This document shows, piece after piece, positions 1 through 11,553 of a stretch of DNA of 64,000 nucleotides. Source of the stretch: Hemileia vastatrix (lineage: Eukaryota; Basidiomycota; Pucciniomycetes; Pucciniales; Zaghouaniaceae); NCBI GenBank assembly GCA_030280995.1, contig JASXTE010000014.1, positions 7,871,656-7,935,655 of the forward strand, written 5' to 3'. Within the stretch, counting starts at the first letter, position 1. Each line of letters begins with the position of its first letter. Under the pieces are notes generated by a model that worked only from the letters and a program-made list of their open reading frames with translations, had not been told where the DNA came from and did not search any database. Both the position numbers and the translations under genes were made by a program.

Positions 1-132
1 CAATTTCTTCATATTTAAAACTCAAATAAATTAAATAAAACCCTTTTATAAAAAATAATAGCGCCAATCTTGCACACCATAATAACTCCAGTTACGTATT
101 TTAGGTGCCATACTAAACTTTAGGTTACCACA
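1..132 (-). repeat. Outer end of a family B Gypsy LTR, cut by the window edge
   Basis: Read on the minus strand from 132 downwards, this stretch begins TGTGGTAACC and follows the first ~130 bases of the LTRs at 22923 and 33684, including the TTTTTTATAAAAGGG box, with roughly a dozen differences. It is the start of a third, older copy of that LTR in reverse orientation. It abuts the gag reading frame of the family A element at 133, so a family B element (or its solo LTR) was inserted into family A; the rest lies outside the window. Confidence 0.85.
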
Positions 133-877
133 ACGTGTAAAATTGTCTTTTTCAAATGTAAATGATACCTTAACTCATGTACCTGTAATAAAAGATAGGT
201 TACAAAGAGTAGAAATTGAAGTAGTTAACATTTTGAAAAATACTGAAAGAATAAAAGATAATACCTCTTATGTGGAAAGAGTACCAGTTTTTATGAAACA
301 CTCTGATGATAAACCAATGATTGAACAAGAACATAGTGTCATGGGCTCTGAGAATATAAAATCAGTAAAAGATGAAATAAATGATCATCTTTCTAAAGTA
401 AGTGAATTACTCAATATTCCTCAGGTTATGGAAGCAAAAACTAGCCAAAAGAACTGGCCTAAGTTAGATCAATACCCTTCTTTTGATGGGGATTCAAAAT
501 ATGATTGGCAGAAATTCATACAAAGAATTGATAACTTAAAATTTTCATACAAATTACCTGATGAAGAAATTACTTCAAAGTTAATATCTTTATTTACAGA
601 TGTGGCCTTATTATGGTTTGAATCTGTATTGAGTGAGGGAATTAATTACTCCTGGAATGAATGGAAGGCACTAATTGAAAGGCAATTTGGTGGCCCAAAA
701 CTTAGAATCACTCAGAAAAGATTGTATGAAAGGACCAGATATAATCCAAATTCTGGAGATAAACCCATGGTCTTCTTAATGAATTTAATAAAAATCATGA
801 AAGATATGGATCCAAAAATGGATTATGAGGAGTGGGAAGAAAAAATAATATACATACAAGTTGCCTATATCAGTTAG
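133..877 (+). pseudogene. gag: Gag N-terminal and middle part, family A Gypsy
   Basis: The reading frame is open back to the LTR junction at 133 and has no upstream ATG, so the true N-terminus was lost when the family B LTR landed here. The protein has a charged, coiled-coil-like first ~90 residues, then a retrotransposon gag domain (FDGDSKYDWQKFIQRIDN, later WNEWKALIERQFGG). The frame ends in TAG at 875-877, but gag clearly continues one frame over from about 861 (IRDTSGFINICNEILL and then a zinc knuckle). The break is therefore a disabling frameshift inside gag, not the normal gag-pol boundary. Gag would form the cytoplasmic particle of the retroelement. Confidence 0.85.
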
Positions 878-2357
878 AGACATTATTGTAGCTATAACTG
901 AAACCATCAGAGATACCTCTGGGTTCATTAATATATGCAATGAGATATTATTAAACCACAAGTATGAAACCAAGTATAGTAATTACAGACAGAGTGTTGA
1001 CGTGATAAAACCTACTACAAGTAAGTTACCTGTGGAGAAGAAAAAACCTTCAGCTCCCCTTTTCCCTAAGAGACAAGAGAATAACACTTGTTACAAATGT
1101 AATGAACCTTGGGTTAAGGGTCACATTTGTAAGAAGAGAATAAATGTTATTGAAACCTCACAGAATTCTGAACCAAGTAATCATGAAGATGAGAACGTGG
1201 AATCCAGTGAGGATGGTAAAAGTAACATATCTTACAGTGATGATGAAAATGAGATATTTGTATTAGAACAAGATATTATGTTCCTGAATGATGCTATACC
1301 TCATACAGACACATCTTTAACTTCCATTGAGGAAGCTGAAATAATTAAAGTTGTATCTCATGATACTTACAAAATAACACCTATAAGAGCACCTGTTATC
1401 ATATGTGGAAAACAAATGAATTCCATTCTTGACACTGGGGCTGCAGGTAGTGTAGTTTCAAATAATACATTAATGAAACTTGATAGTAAGTACCAGGAAA
1501 AACTAGAACCTGTTCAGACAAAGAACTGGAGGGGTTTTGGTTCAGTATTAAATCCAATTGGCAAGTACAAAACTGCTGTACTCTTTAAATATAATAATGG
1601 ATATGTTAGAGCAGTTTGTGAATTTGTAGTAATGGATAATAATAATTGTAGTGATTGGTTTATTATTGGCAATGATTTAGTGACAAAATTTGGCATTAAA
1701 CTAGATCCTGCAAACAGTTGCTTCACTATAGGCGTGAATAATAAGAGAAAATTCAAAATATTTTCTGAAAATTCAGTGTATGCCATTTCTCCTAGAGAAG
1801 AACAACTGCTATGTGGAAGAGCCACCACTGAAATGGTTGAATTGGACAATGAAATCCAAAAGGCCTCTTTCAGTCCTCAACTGTCAAAAATTGAAGAAGA
1901 AAATACTTTGAGATTGATTAAATCATATCCTATGGCATTTGCTCATGGTTCAAATGAACTAGGATTGGTCAAACACCATGAGATTAAAATCTCATTAAGC
2001 TGTGATTTGGATAATATTCCTGGCAGCCTAAAAAAGAAACCTTACCCAGAATCTCCTGCAAAAAGGAAAGATATTGAAGACAATATAAAAATGTTGTTGG
2101 AAATGGGTATTGTTGAAAAAGTGGACACAACACCTAAGTATTGTGTCATTTCACCAGTATTTATCTCTTATGAAAAAGATAAGGCAAGGTTATATGGTGA
2201 TTATAGATCTCTGAATACATACACTGTAGATGATATTTACCCTCTACCAAGGATAGCTTCTATCCATGCTACTTTACAAGGAGCAAAATATATTTCCTGT
2301 CTGGATGGAAACAAGGGTTACCACCAGATTCCTGTGGAAAGAAATTCTCAAAATTAA
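861..2357 (+). pseudogene. pol: Gag zinc knuckle, protease and N-terminal RT, family A
   Basis: This frame begins with the C-terminal part of gag. It carries a zinc knuckle of the chromovirus type (CYKCNEPWVKGHIC, about residues 80-93), an acidic linker, then an aspartic protease with the active-site motif LDTGAAGS (about residue 190). The reverse transcriptase starts near residue 370 with fingers motifs (ARLYGDYRSLNTYT, YPLPRI, CLDGNKGYHQIPVE). It stops at an in-frame TAA at 2355-2357 immediately before RT block C, and homologous RT sequence continues in the same frame. That stop is a nonsense mutation inside RT. The second copy at 59176-61923 shows the same order of motifs. Confidence 0.88.
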
Positions 2358-3754
2358 TTATTAATAACCACACATATGGGCATATATAAGTATTTGAAAA
2401 TGCCATTTGGCTCAAAGAATGCACCTTCAGTCTTCCAAAAATTGATGGATAGTGTTTTTCATCAGGAAATGGTTGAAGGATGGCTATTGGTCTATATTGA
2501 TGACATCATAGTGTTTTGAAAAACATATGATGAACATTTAAATCACCTGAAAAGAGTCTTTCAAAGGATGGATGAAATTAATATGACAATTGCATTAAAG
2601 AAATGTAAATTTGGATTTCAATCCTTGAAAGTACTTGGACATGTTGTATCTGGATTACAAATTTGTGTTGACCAGAATAAGGTGGCAGCAATTAAAAACA
2701 TTGGGATACCTAATAAAATTTAAAAGAGGTTCAAAGTTTTTTGGGTATGTGTGGATATTATAGACAATATATTAAAAATTACCAATACATTGCAGCTCCT
2801 TTAACAACATTAATCAGGAAAAATGAGGCTTTCATTTGGAATAATGAAAGACAACACGCCTTTAATAAATTAAAAGAATTTTCAATGTCAGCTCCAATAT
2901 TGGGACTGCCAGATTTCACCCTACCTTTTATTATGTACACTGATGAAAGATTCATAGGTTTAGGTGCTGCTTTACAGCAGAAAGAGATAATAAATGGAAA
3001 ATTATCTGAAGTAGTTATCTGTTATATATCCAGAACCTTAAGAAAAACAGAATTAAGGTATGGTGCCACACAGCTAGAATGTTTAGCCGTGGTGTGTGCT
3101 TTGGAGAAACTTCATTACTATCTGGAAGACCAGAAGTTTGAACTTATCACAGATTGCAGTGCAGTAAAATCATTACTAAACATGAAAACACCTAATTGGC
3201 ACATGTTTAGATGGAAACTAGCTGTACAGGAGTACAGAGGAAGAATGACAATCACTCACAGAGTAGGAACATTGCACTCTAATGATGATTTATTATCCAG
3301 AAGTCCTTTGCCAAATGATGCTGACAACCCAGCTTATGTACCTGAAAATGAGGTTATACATATATTTGGGATTTATATAGTGGATTTAGAAGAAGAGTTT
3401 ATGAAAACTATATTAGAAAATTATTCATCTGATAAAGATTTGTCTAAACTATCTACCATTCTTAATGATCCAACAAATGCCTCCATGAGTGCATTAATTA
3501 AAAACTTGCCTCCAAAGGATAGAAATGCGTTGGAAAAAGGTAAATTATCAATTGAGGATGGATATATATATTACAGGAAAAAGTTAAGTAATGTAATAAT
3601 GATACCACCTTCTATGAAAGAGTTAATGTTGAGTACTTGTCATGATGACATCTTAGCTGGTCATTTTGACTTTAACAAAACATTAACCAGAGTTAAAAAT
3701 ACAGCCTGGTGGATAAACATGAAAGAAGATGTACAAATATACATTGAAACATGA
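2358..3754 (+). pseudogene. pol: RT palm, RNase H and integrase zinc domain, family A
   Basis: Translation continues past the stop at 2355 with MPFGSKNAPSVFQKLMD and the RT catalytic box YIDDIIVF. It is then interrupted by TGA at 2517-2519. Near 2710-2722 the frame shifts into KEVQSFLGMCGYYRQYI, the normal RT-RNase H connection. RNase H follows from about 2935 (MYTDERFIGLGAAL, TDCSAVKSLL), and then the integrase zinc domain with its histidines (HDDILAGHFD). The frame ends in TGA at 3752-3754, exactly where the first zinc cysteine should be: the related copy reads ESCDSCQKSK there. RT, RNase H and integrase are therefore all broken. Confidence 0.88.
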
Positions 3755-4927
3755 GACTCTTGTCAGAAATCTAAAAGATTAACTGGGAAGAGAGCTGGGT
3801 TGTTACAACAAATAGAGCAGCCAAAAGCTCCATGGGAAATTATAAACATGGATTTTGTAACTGGCTTTCCACTAGCAAGAAAAGAAAGTTTCAATTCTTG
3901 CTGGGTAATAGTGGATAGATTAACAAAAATGTGTAAATTTATCCCTACCCATAAGGAGGTATCTGCAAAAGACTTAGCATTACTATGGTGGACTCAGATG
4001 ATGAATAATGCTGGGCTCCCCAAAGCCATAACATCTGAAAGAGACCCTAAATTTACTTCAGAGTTTTGGACATCTTTGATGGAAGTATCAGGTTGTCAAT
4101 TGAAATTTTCTACAGCACACCATCCACAAACTGATGGGCTGGCTGAGAGGATGATACAAACTCTAGAAGACATGATCAGAAGATATTGTGCCTTTGGATT
4201 AGAATACAAAGACAATGAGAAATTCACACATGACTGGGTAACATTAATTCCTGGCCTTGAATTTGCTTATAATAGCACAACTCATTCTGTAACAGAGAAG
4301 AAACCATTTGAACTCTGGCTGGGATACGTACCAAATACCCCAGTAAATCATTTAAATAAACTACCAAGGTTGGATATACACCCTGGTACTAAATCCTTTA
4401 TTCATATGCAACAAATGTGTAGAAAGCATGCTGAAGAATGCATCCAAAAAGCATTTGAATATGAAAAGAAAAGGTGGGACAAATCTCATAAAGAATTTGA
4501 ATTCAAAAAGGGAGATGAAGTCCTAATATCAACACTACATTTTAACTTACAAGGTAATGTTAAATTAAAGGATCCCTTTGTAGGACCATTTGTAGTCAGT
4601 AAAATGGTTGGTAATAATGCAGTGGATGTCATATTATATGCTCCATATGATAGGAAACATCCAGTTTTCCCTATCTCATTACTGAAACCTTAACATGCAA
4701 ATGATCCTGACTTATTTCCAAAAAGAAGGGGAAGGCCTAAAAAGCAACCTGAAGAAATTGTGGAAAAAGCAGAGATTTAAAAAATACTCAAGAAAAGAAT
4801 CCTTACTGAAGAAAAAGGAACTGAGTATTTACTAAGATTTAAAGTGAAATCAAATGAATTTGATAAATGGATACCTGAAAAAGAAATTTCTAATTTATCC
4901 ACCCTTCTTAAAAAGTTTAAACAGAAA
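3755..4927 (+). pseudogene. pol: Integrase core and chromodomain, family A
   Basis: The same frame resumes after the TGA with DSCQKSKRLTGKRAGL and the integrase core. All three catalytic acids can be seen: D in MDFVTGFP, D in SERDPKFTS and E in TDGLAERMIQ. A C-terminal GPFVV barrel region ends at TAA 4691-4693. Beyond it, the frames still encode a chromodomain-like tail to about 4927 (KGTEYLLRFKVKSNEFDKWIPEKEIS), with another in-frame TAA near 4778. A chromodomain after integrase marks the chromovirus branch of Ty3/Gypsy; such domains steer integration to modified chromatin. The piece cannot be expressed as a whole because of the upstream stops. Confidence 0.87.
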
Positions 4928-5108
4928 TAAACTTCTGTTCAACCAGCTGAGGGCTTAAAAACCAGTACTAATAATATTTTATTATGTTTTATTTCTTTAA
5001 AGTATAATCTTTAATGCTACAGAATTAATCCGAATCACTGAAAAGTACAAATAAATAAATAAAATGTATAACTTATCATTTTTTTATTGTTTTTTTTGGG
5101 TGGGCAAG

Positions 5109-6609
5109 TGTCAGCCTGTATATCCCCAGGACTGAGTAAATAGTGCTTATAAGTTATGTTAAAAACATGAATTATACATGGGAACAATAAATATGAGTAC
5201 ACAAACAGTATACATAAGTAAAATTATGATAATACACAAAAAATGCCATTATAACACCTTATATACACGCATATATTCACCTTTTATAGGTCTTATGTAC
5301 TTAATATTAAGTTGAAATATGTTAGGGTAATCTTAAGAACCTTAAGTATAAGGATACATAATTTTTAAGTACACTTAAAGCTGTTATATTCATTGTTTTA
5401 CACAAAAAACAAGAAATGCGCTTTATTTCATTTAAAAGTTGACTATATGCGCTATAAAATTGAGAATATCAAAATTGCGCTTTGACAGATCAATTTGTCT
5501 CATTTAAAACTATTTATTTGGCTATTTAAATGCATAAAAATAATGCTTTTCAAATTTGGTGTTTTTTATGCCAGAAATGGCTTCTGTGTACTGGCCACAT
5601 ACTGCCTGCTTTTTTCCCGTGTGAATAGCTTCATTTTTAGCAAATTTAGCTTTTTCACACTATAATTACCCCACATTCTATTCCCACTGTGGGGAAACAC
5701 GCTAAAATAGGCAACAGGCACTTATTTAGTGTCCTAGCTTAATTAATAATGCATAGACCTTGTTTATATGCACTAATTTCATTAATAACCTCACTCTTGG
5801 TGTCTTATTTCATCACCACACTTAAATTCACCTAATTTTAGTCAAGGATTTACCCATGCAAGCGCCTGCCAAGGACTGCATGTAGTTACCCCACATCTCA
5901 CGCTCTTTTTTTGAGTTTTTGGGTGGTTTCTCAGTCAATATTGGTTATTTTTGGATGTGAATTTCATGTAGTATAATTTTAGGATTAGCCCCTCCATTTC
6001 TACAGTAAATCACCCTTATTATTAAGCTATTATTAACCTTAAAAAGTCTCCTTTAGTCTTTTAAATTATTGTTTTATACGCATATACTCTCTTTTTTTCT
6101 TTTTCTTTAACTTTGATGGATTTCCCTTATTATCACAGGATTTTGACGGTTGTTACTTGTCTAATTATGTCATGGGTCACTAGGGATGTTGATGGGCAGG
6201 TCTACTAGTTGTTTTGAGGCGTCATTAACTGTGTATTGGATGGTACATCAAGGGATTTATTGGGGAACTCAGTGTGTATAAAAGGAGGAGGTTTTTGGGT
6301 CTTGTTTCTACATTCTTTATCATTACAATTTAACCAATATAACCAAATATATTACAATACATATCAATTAGTACTTATATAAGACTTTTGAATAGTATCT
6401 GAATTATTAAAATCTATTTTTCTACCAACTAAAAAGATTGTAAGCCACATATAAGAATAGTGAGAATTATATTACTGAAACCTTTATTCTGAATTATATT
6501 TTACAATTTGTTGGATTTATACTACAGTATTCATATAGGACCATTTAAATCTTCTAGACAAAGACTTTTCAAGCTAGTTCACGTCCATTTAGTTGATCTT
6601 AGCCTGACA
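5109..6609 (+). repeat. 3' LTR of the family A Gypsy element
   Basis: The start TGTCAGCCTGTATAT at 5109 follows a G-rich purine tract and matches the starts of the LTRs at 48884 and 61924 (TGTCAGCCTAAATAT, then AGGACTGAGTA). The proposed end is CTGACA at 6604-6609, the inverse of the start. The end is less certain than the start because no second copy of this LTR is in the window. It contains a TATA box at 6277. Confidence 0.6.
6277..6285 (+). promoter_or_regulatory. TATA box in the family A LTR
   Basis: TATAAAAGG lies within the LTR about 330 bp before its proposed end and is followed by a pyrimidine-rich stretch (TTTTTGGGTCTTGTTTCTAC), as expected for the U3-R junction. Confidence 0.5.
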
Positions 6610-7740
6610 AAAATGAAATAAGCTAAATACTGGAAGAGACTCTGATCTAGAAACTCACATTATTTCATTTTCACCCTAGACATTTCCCATATATCAAAAT
6701 ACTGGACAATAAGAGCTTCTCAGCCAAGAGACAATCTCATATCATGATATGCAGAAATTACTATTTCCCACTCAAGAGAGAATTTTTTTTTCAACATATT
6801 TTAATTTATACTCAAACATTAAAGTTAAATGCACAAACCAATTCCTTTTAAAGCTGAGATTTTTGTTGTAAGTATTAAACTTATTAAGGGAATATACCTG
6901 TGTGTCAGTAAAGAATAAGTATATAATTGCATTCTACTTGGTAATTTCATAATGAATTTCAATATTCAACCACCCTGTGCAGTATCTTTTACTAATCACC
7001 ACATTTAGTTAATATTCAACCCTGGTACTTTGGAAGTCATTAGGTAAACCTTGACTGCTTATTTTTTATGCATGTCATTCAATGTTGTCAATGAATTACT
7101 TGCTACAATGAATAAGAGTATATTATTTCCTATGTGTGTTTAGAGAGCACATTTTCCAGTGGTCGCTTGGCATATCTTATTAATTGAGGCTTGGAGTGTT
7201 CAGCCAGTAGTGTAAAATAGTGAAAATCAATAAAATTTGGTGATGAGTAGTGAGATAGTGAATTGAAAAGATAATTTGTGAAACAGTAGTGGAATAAAGT
7301 CTGTGATTAAGTATCTTGATGAGCAATGCAAAATGAAAAAAATGGCAGGGAGAGGTGCAATTTAATGATGCAAAGTAAGTATCTGTAAGTATACATACTT
7401 ACTTGTACTCAAGATTTACCAAAATGAATATCTAATGTGAGGTGTAAATGAAATGGTGCTGGAATATGCATCAAAGTAATAACTAAGTATGCATGGAGTG
7501 GGGTGTTACTAACACAATGGCAGATTCCCTAAGTTAATTTCATAATTAAAATTCTGAGGCCTGCTAGTAAGTATCACAAATTTATAAAACTTATTAAGTA
7601 ATTACTATAAGTAAAGCTCCTAGGTTTTTCTCCTTTATTCATAGTTTCTGGCTGATGGTTTGAGGGAAATAAGTGGAGCCTTAGTAATAGATCAATCAAT
7701 TCAGCTTTATACACTGTGTATATTAGGGAGTCTCACAATA
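6610..7740. other. Intergenic, AT-rich, no gene seen
   Basis: About 1.1 kb between the family A LTR and the outer element H. No reading frame with recognisable content; there are short runs of AGTGA-type repeats near 7220-7270. Confidence 0.6.
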
Positions 7741-7788
7741 GGGGGTGTCAGTTCTGGCAAATCTGCACTTAAATTAAGTGCGGATTTC
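7741..7788 (+). repeat. Left terminal inverted repeat of H
   Basis: Forty-eight bases from GGGGGTGTCAG to GCGGATTTC. They match the inverse of 51197-51243 except for a C/T change and one extra base in the internal palindrome. A degenerate copy of the first part recurs at about 7840 (GGGTGTCAGTTCTGACC). Confidence 0.85.
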
Positions 7789-8151
7789 AAACCAAATCAG
7801 CACTTAAATTTTGCAAAAAAGTCACTTATTTCAAAAATGGGTGTCAGTTCTGACCTCAAATCAGCACTTTTTTTGTGATTTTTTTTTCAAAACCACATGT
7901 TGGCCACATCATCTTTTTCTTTCCCATACCATTTTGTACTCTCCAAATGTCCTCTTTGTGTACTTCATTCACTTGGGTTGGTATTTTGGTTTGTTGCATA
8001 TTCATTTTTTTTTTGGAATTTACAGTGAAAATCTTTTTTTTGGATGGCTCATTGGTTTTCTTTCACCAGCTCAACATGAAATTGCATATTTTCTGAAATT
8101 GCATATTTTGTCAGTGATTTTTTTTTCATTCATCCCTCATATCCTTTTCCT
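7789..8151. other. Left arm of H, no gene
   Basis: Subterminal repeats are followed by T-rich sequence. The overlapping small reading frames here are low-complexity Phe/Leu-rich products of T runs and resemble no family. No Harbinger transposase C-terminus was found in this arm on either strand. Confidence 0.55.
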
Positions 8152-8195
8152 ATTCACCACAGAAAATTTGGGGGGGTATTGCTAGCAATACCCCT
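8152..8195 (+). repeat. Left target duplication (ATT) and terminal inverted repeat of the giant transposon
   Basis: ATT at 8152-8154, then 41 bp: CACCACAG, AAAATTT, seven G, TATTGC, TA, GCAATACCCC, T. The inner 22 bp (8173-8194) form a perfect palindrome with half-site GGGGTATTGCT. Inside the repeat the sequence no longer resembles the right end. Confidence 0.85.
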
Positions 8196-9049
8196 CATTT
8201 AAAAATGTTGGGAAGTGGTTGGAAAGCTGTTGGAAGGCTGTTGGGAGTTCATTGTGAAACCAGATTTAAATTAATTGGACAAAGATTTGGTAATCAGTTA
8301 GACCTAGGTTCAACCAAACTCAATCACAGGTTTCTTGGAGCTTGGTGATTACTTTGATTTTGAGCTGAGCACAGATTGAGCAAAGCTTGAACATATCACT
8401 TAACATATCATAATATTCACTTTCCCATCTTGTGGAAAGCAAAATTTGATATTCGTTCTAAGAATATCTACATATATTTTCTTGCCAAGTTGGTAACAGA
8501 AGGTTAAACTGTAGTATCTCAATTATTACACTAGACTACATAGATATTTGATAAAACATACAATTCAAATCAATTTTAATATTATTGAGATCACCATAAG
8601 TGTCTTTCCAAAGACTTACAAAAAGTATGTTAGTATCAAGATATCGTTCTAGGTAGTAGTTTCAATTTGGATTTTGAACTGACATCTAAAGCATTTTACT
8701 ATTAGACAGAAACATAAATAAGTGTAATAAGAGTGAAATTATTCTATTTTGTGATTATAATGTAACAATAATGCACATTTTTATTGAGAAAATTTTTCTT
8801 CCTCCACAAACCAAAATTTACTCTATAGGCTCAAGATTTATTTTTAAGACATATTATTCATTTCAGTTATCATTGATTTACTTCCAATATTTATTAAAAA
8901 GATAATAATAATACATGTGAAAGAATTATGAGCTTAGCATAGCATATGCTAAAAAGTTATTTTGTTGTTTTATTCAAAACTGATTCTTCATTTTTTGCTT
9001 CAATTCATCTTTTAACAACCACTATCTTCAGATACTATTCTTACTTAAT
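8196..9049. other. 5' flank of the Snf2 gene inside the giant transposon
   Basis: AT-rich noncoding sequence of about 850 bp between the left terminus and the first gene. Near 8200-8245 it holds short direct repeats of the type GGAAAGCTGTTGGAAGGCTGTTGG. No gene seen. Confidence 0.6.
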
Positions 9050-11478
9050 ATGTCAAGTCTCAGATGTGTTGGAAAGTTCTCAATAACAATCGATCAAATT
9101 TATATGAATGTAATTTCAAGATTTCAAAACTCACCGACCCCCACAATTTTACAGCGAGGCCATTCGAACGTTCATATTTTTGGACTATTTGAAGAAAGAA
9201 AACCAACCCTTGTTGGTAATCTTTCTCAAGTGCAGAGTCAGCACATTGGACCACTATTGGGTGACATTGGCTCTGGATCTCACCATTTAAACCAAAGAAG
9301 TGCCTTGAATCCTATGAAGCCTTTCTATTTTCATGCTTACTTGGTTCCAGTTTTTGGTAATCAGTATCAACTTTGGGGATGCCTCTTTTCTTCAAGTACA
9401 CTAATCAGTCTTGCTAAAGAAGCATTTTCTTCTGCACAAATTGATTTATGTCCAATCCTGAACTACAACTCCACTATCTTTTTTAATATCCCGCATGTAA
9501 TTTTTGAAGGCTCTTTCCAAATATCTCAGAGTACTCAAGATTGGAAAGCTGATCAACTTATCCGAGGAATCAAAACAGTTCTCAAAACACATCAACTTCA
9601 AGCAATAAATTTTATGATTGACAATGAACAAATGTTAAAGGAAAAGTTGGATATCATGTGGAGGCACCAGGACAACCATTGGCTTAGAACTGGATTCGAT
9701 GACTATAAAGATCAGTTTCCTAACAATCAATTGCGGCCTTAAGGAAACGGGTCAATACTTGCTGATGATATGGGTTTGGGAAAGACACTTTCAACTCTTT
9801 CTCTTATAAGTGCAACTCAAGGTGAAGCAAGACAATTCCAGGTATCAGAAAATCAAGAAGGTATTGATCGGAGTTCAGCCACACTGATTATATGCCCCCT
9901 GGCAACACTATCAAATTGGATCAATGAAATAAGTGTGCACTTTGAAGATAATGCACTTCCTTTCAAGGTTCTTTATGGGAAGGATTGTCAAAATACTAAT
10001 GTCAATGAGCTACAGGACACTGCTATTGTTTTAACGACCTATGAAATAGCTAGCCCAACGATGTCAAAAAATCAAAGCCAAAAAAAGATACCGGTGACTC
10101 AAATTCTCTTTTGGTATAGAGTTGTTTTAGATGAAGCTCAGTTAGTGCCCATTTCTATATCTAAAACTTAAAACTTAATTTTTATAATCAATTTTTATAA
10201 ATATTCTTTTAGTTACATTAAAAATCCTTACTCGCAGAGGGCTCAAACAATATTTGACTTGGAATCCCAACACCGACTATGCTTGACTGGAACTCCACTT
10301 CAGAACAGGCCCACTGACCTTCAAAGTCTCATATTTTTTCTTAGAATCGAAAAGTGGCAAGAAGACTGGTTATGGAAGAATTTCCTTTTTCCAGGTTTGC
10401 AAAAAGGAAAGGCTAATTCTATTAAATCAATCAATCACTTAATGAAAGTCATAAGCCTACGTAGAACAAAGGATGCAATTTTGTCTCTTCCAAAAAAGAT
10501 TCAAAGGGGGATATCGGTTCAATTAGCAGATCCATGGAGGTCTAAACTTGATGTGCTTCAAGAAGGATTCACTGAGCGATATGGGCCCTCCAGAAGCACT
10601 GACTTCCCTTGGGACTCATCTGAGTTTCTAAGAGAGCTGATGATTTTAAGAAAATTCTGCAACCATCCAATCTACGAAAATCTGGATGAAACTCCAACTT
10701 TTGATTTCACCTGGCAGCATTCCGCAAAGATCTGTCATCTTATAGGCCACTTAAAAAACTTTTTGTCTGGTGAAAGGGATATAAATTTTCCAAAAGCTGT
10801 TATATTCTCCAACTTTGCAGACTTTTTGCAGATGTAAGTGATTCTATAATGAATTGTTTTACAAAATTGTGTTGGCTTATTAAAAAAAAATTTCTAATAT
10901 TTCAAAATAGAATAAAAATGGCTTTAGATGACCACAATATTAGGTATACCCAGCTTATGGGTGAACTCAGCCGGACAAAGCGAGACAAAAATATGCATGA
11001 ATTCCATTTTAATAAAAATTGCCAAGTTTTGGTTGGAACGATTCAGGCTGCAGGAGTGGGTATAGATCTGAGGTGTGCTCAAAATGTATATATAATGGTG
11101 AGCTCAATGTCTTTTATTTCATATTAAGAACAAAAATATTAAATTTTTTATATGTTCAATGTTGAAATAGGAGCCAAATTGGAATCCAGCAGTTGAGCAA
11201 CAGGCTGTTGATTGGCTGTATAGAATGGGGCAGCAAAATGAAGTAAATGTTTTGAATTATTTTGTACAAGGAAGTATAGAATTCAGCATGTATAAGATTC
11301 AAAGGAAAAAAATGGAGCTAACAATGTAAGCCAAATTTCATTTCTATAAATTTTAATGATAATAGTAATCATTAAAATTATGTTTTTGTTTTCAAGGCTA
11401 AGTGTCCCAAACAGTGGAAATGAGGAGTATGAGTGTGCAAACCTATTATTAAGGGAGTTTGTCAATCACTCACATTAG
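9050..11478 (+). pseudogene. Snf2-family ATPase, Rad5/Rad16-like, five exons, one premature stop
   Basis: Nuclear DNA translocase that would remodel chromatin using ATP. Exons 9050-10140, 10213-10833, 10911-11097, 11171-11325 and 11397-11478 join in frame through introns of 71-77 bp and give 711 codons. Motifs in order: LKTHQLQAINFMI, the Walker A box DDMGLGKT, LIICPLATLSNW, a DEAH box, LCLTGTPLQNR, KAVIFSNF, GTIQAAGVGIDL and the motif VI region QAVDWLYRMGQ. The DEAH box is split by the first intron: unspliced it reads DEAQ, spliced it reads DEAH. One in-frame TAA at 9740-9742 (codon 231) lies between the N-terminal part and Walker A; everything else is intact. There is no RING finger, unlike Rad5 and Rad16 themselves. 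It is the first gene inside the giant transposon and converges with the gene at 11554. Confidence 0.85.
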
Positions 11479-11553
11479 AGGAAGAAAGAATTTCAAGGAG
11501 AGCAGGTAAATTTATGGGATTTTGAGGATTTAAAAGTCTGAGTTGTTGAGGAT

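Larger units (their letters stand above)
133..6609 (+). mobile_element. Family A Ty3/Gypsy chromovirus, 5'-truncated and decayed
   Basis: Gag, zinc knuckle, protease, reverse transcriptase, RNase H, integrase and a chromodomain-like tail occur in the normal Ty3/Gypsy order, followed by a 3' LTR starting TGTCAG at 5109. The 5' LTR and the gag start are missing because a family B LTR lies against gag at 133. The coding part has several nonsense codons and at least two frameshifts, so it is dead. The minus-strand element at 59176-61923 is a close relative. Confidence 0.9.

Noticed and set aside
7660..8185. Three overlapping plus-strand frames
   Set aside because: Phe/Leu-rich products of T runs across the H terminus and the left end of the giant transposon; no homology seen.
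8173..8194. 22-bp palindrome first read as two small elements joined head to head at TA
   Set aside because: The homology between the two loci extends outwards to CACCACAG and stops at ATT on both sides, which is better explained as the inner part of 41-bp terminal repeats.
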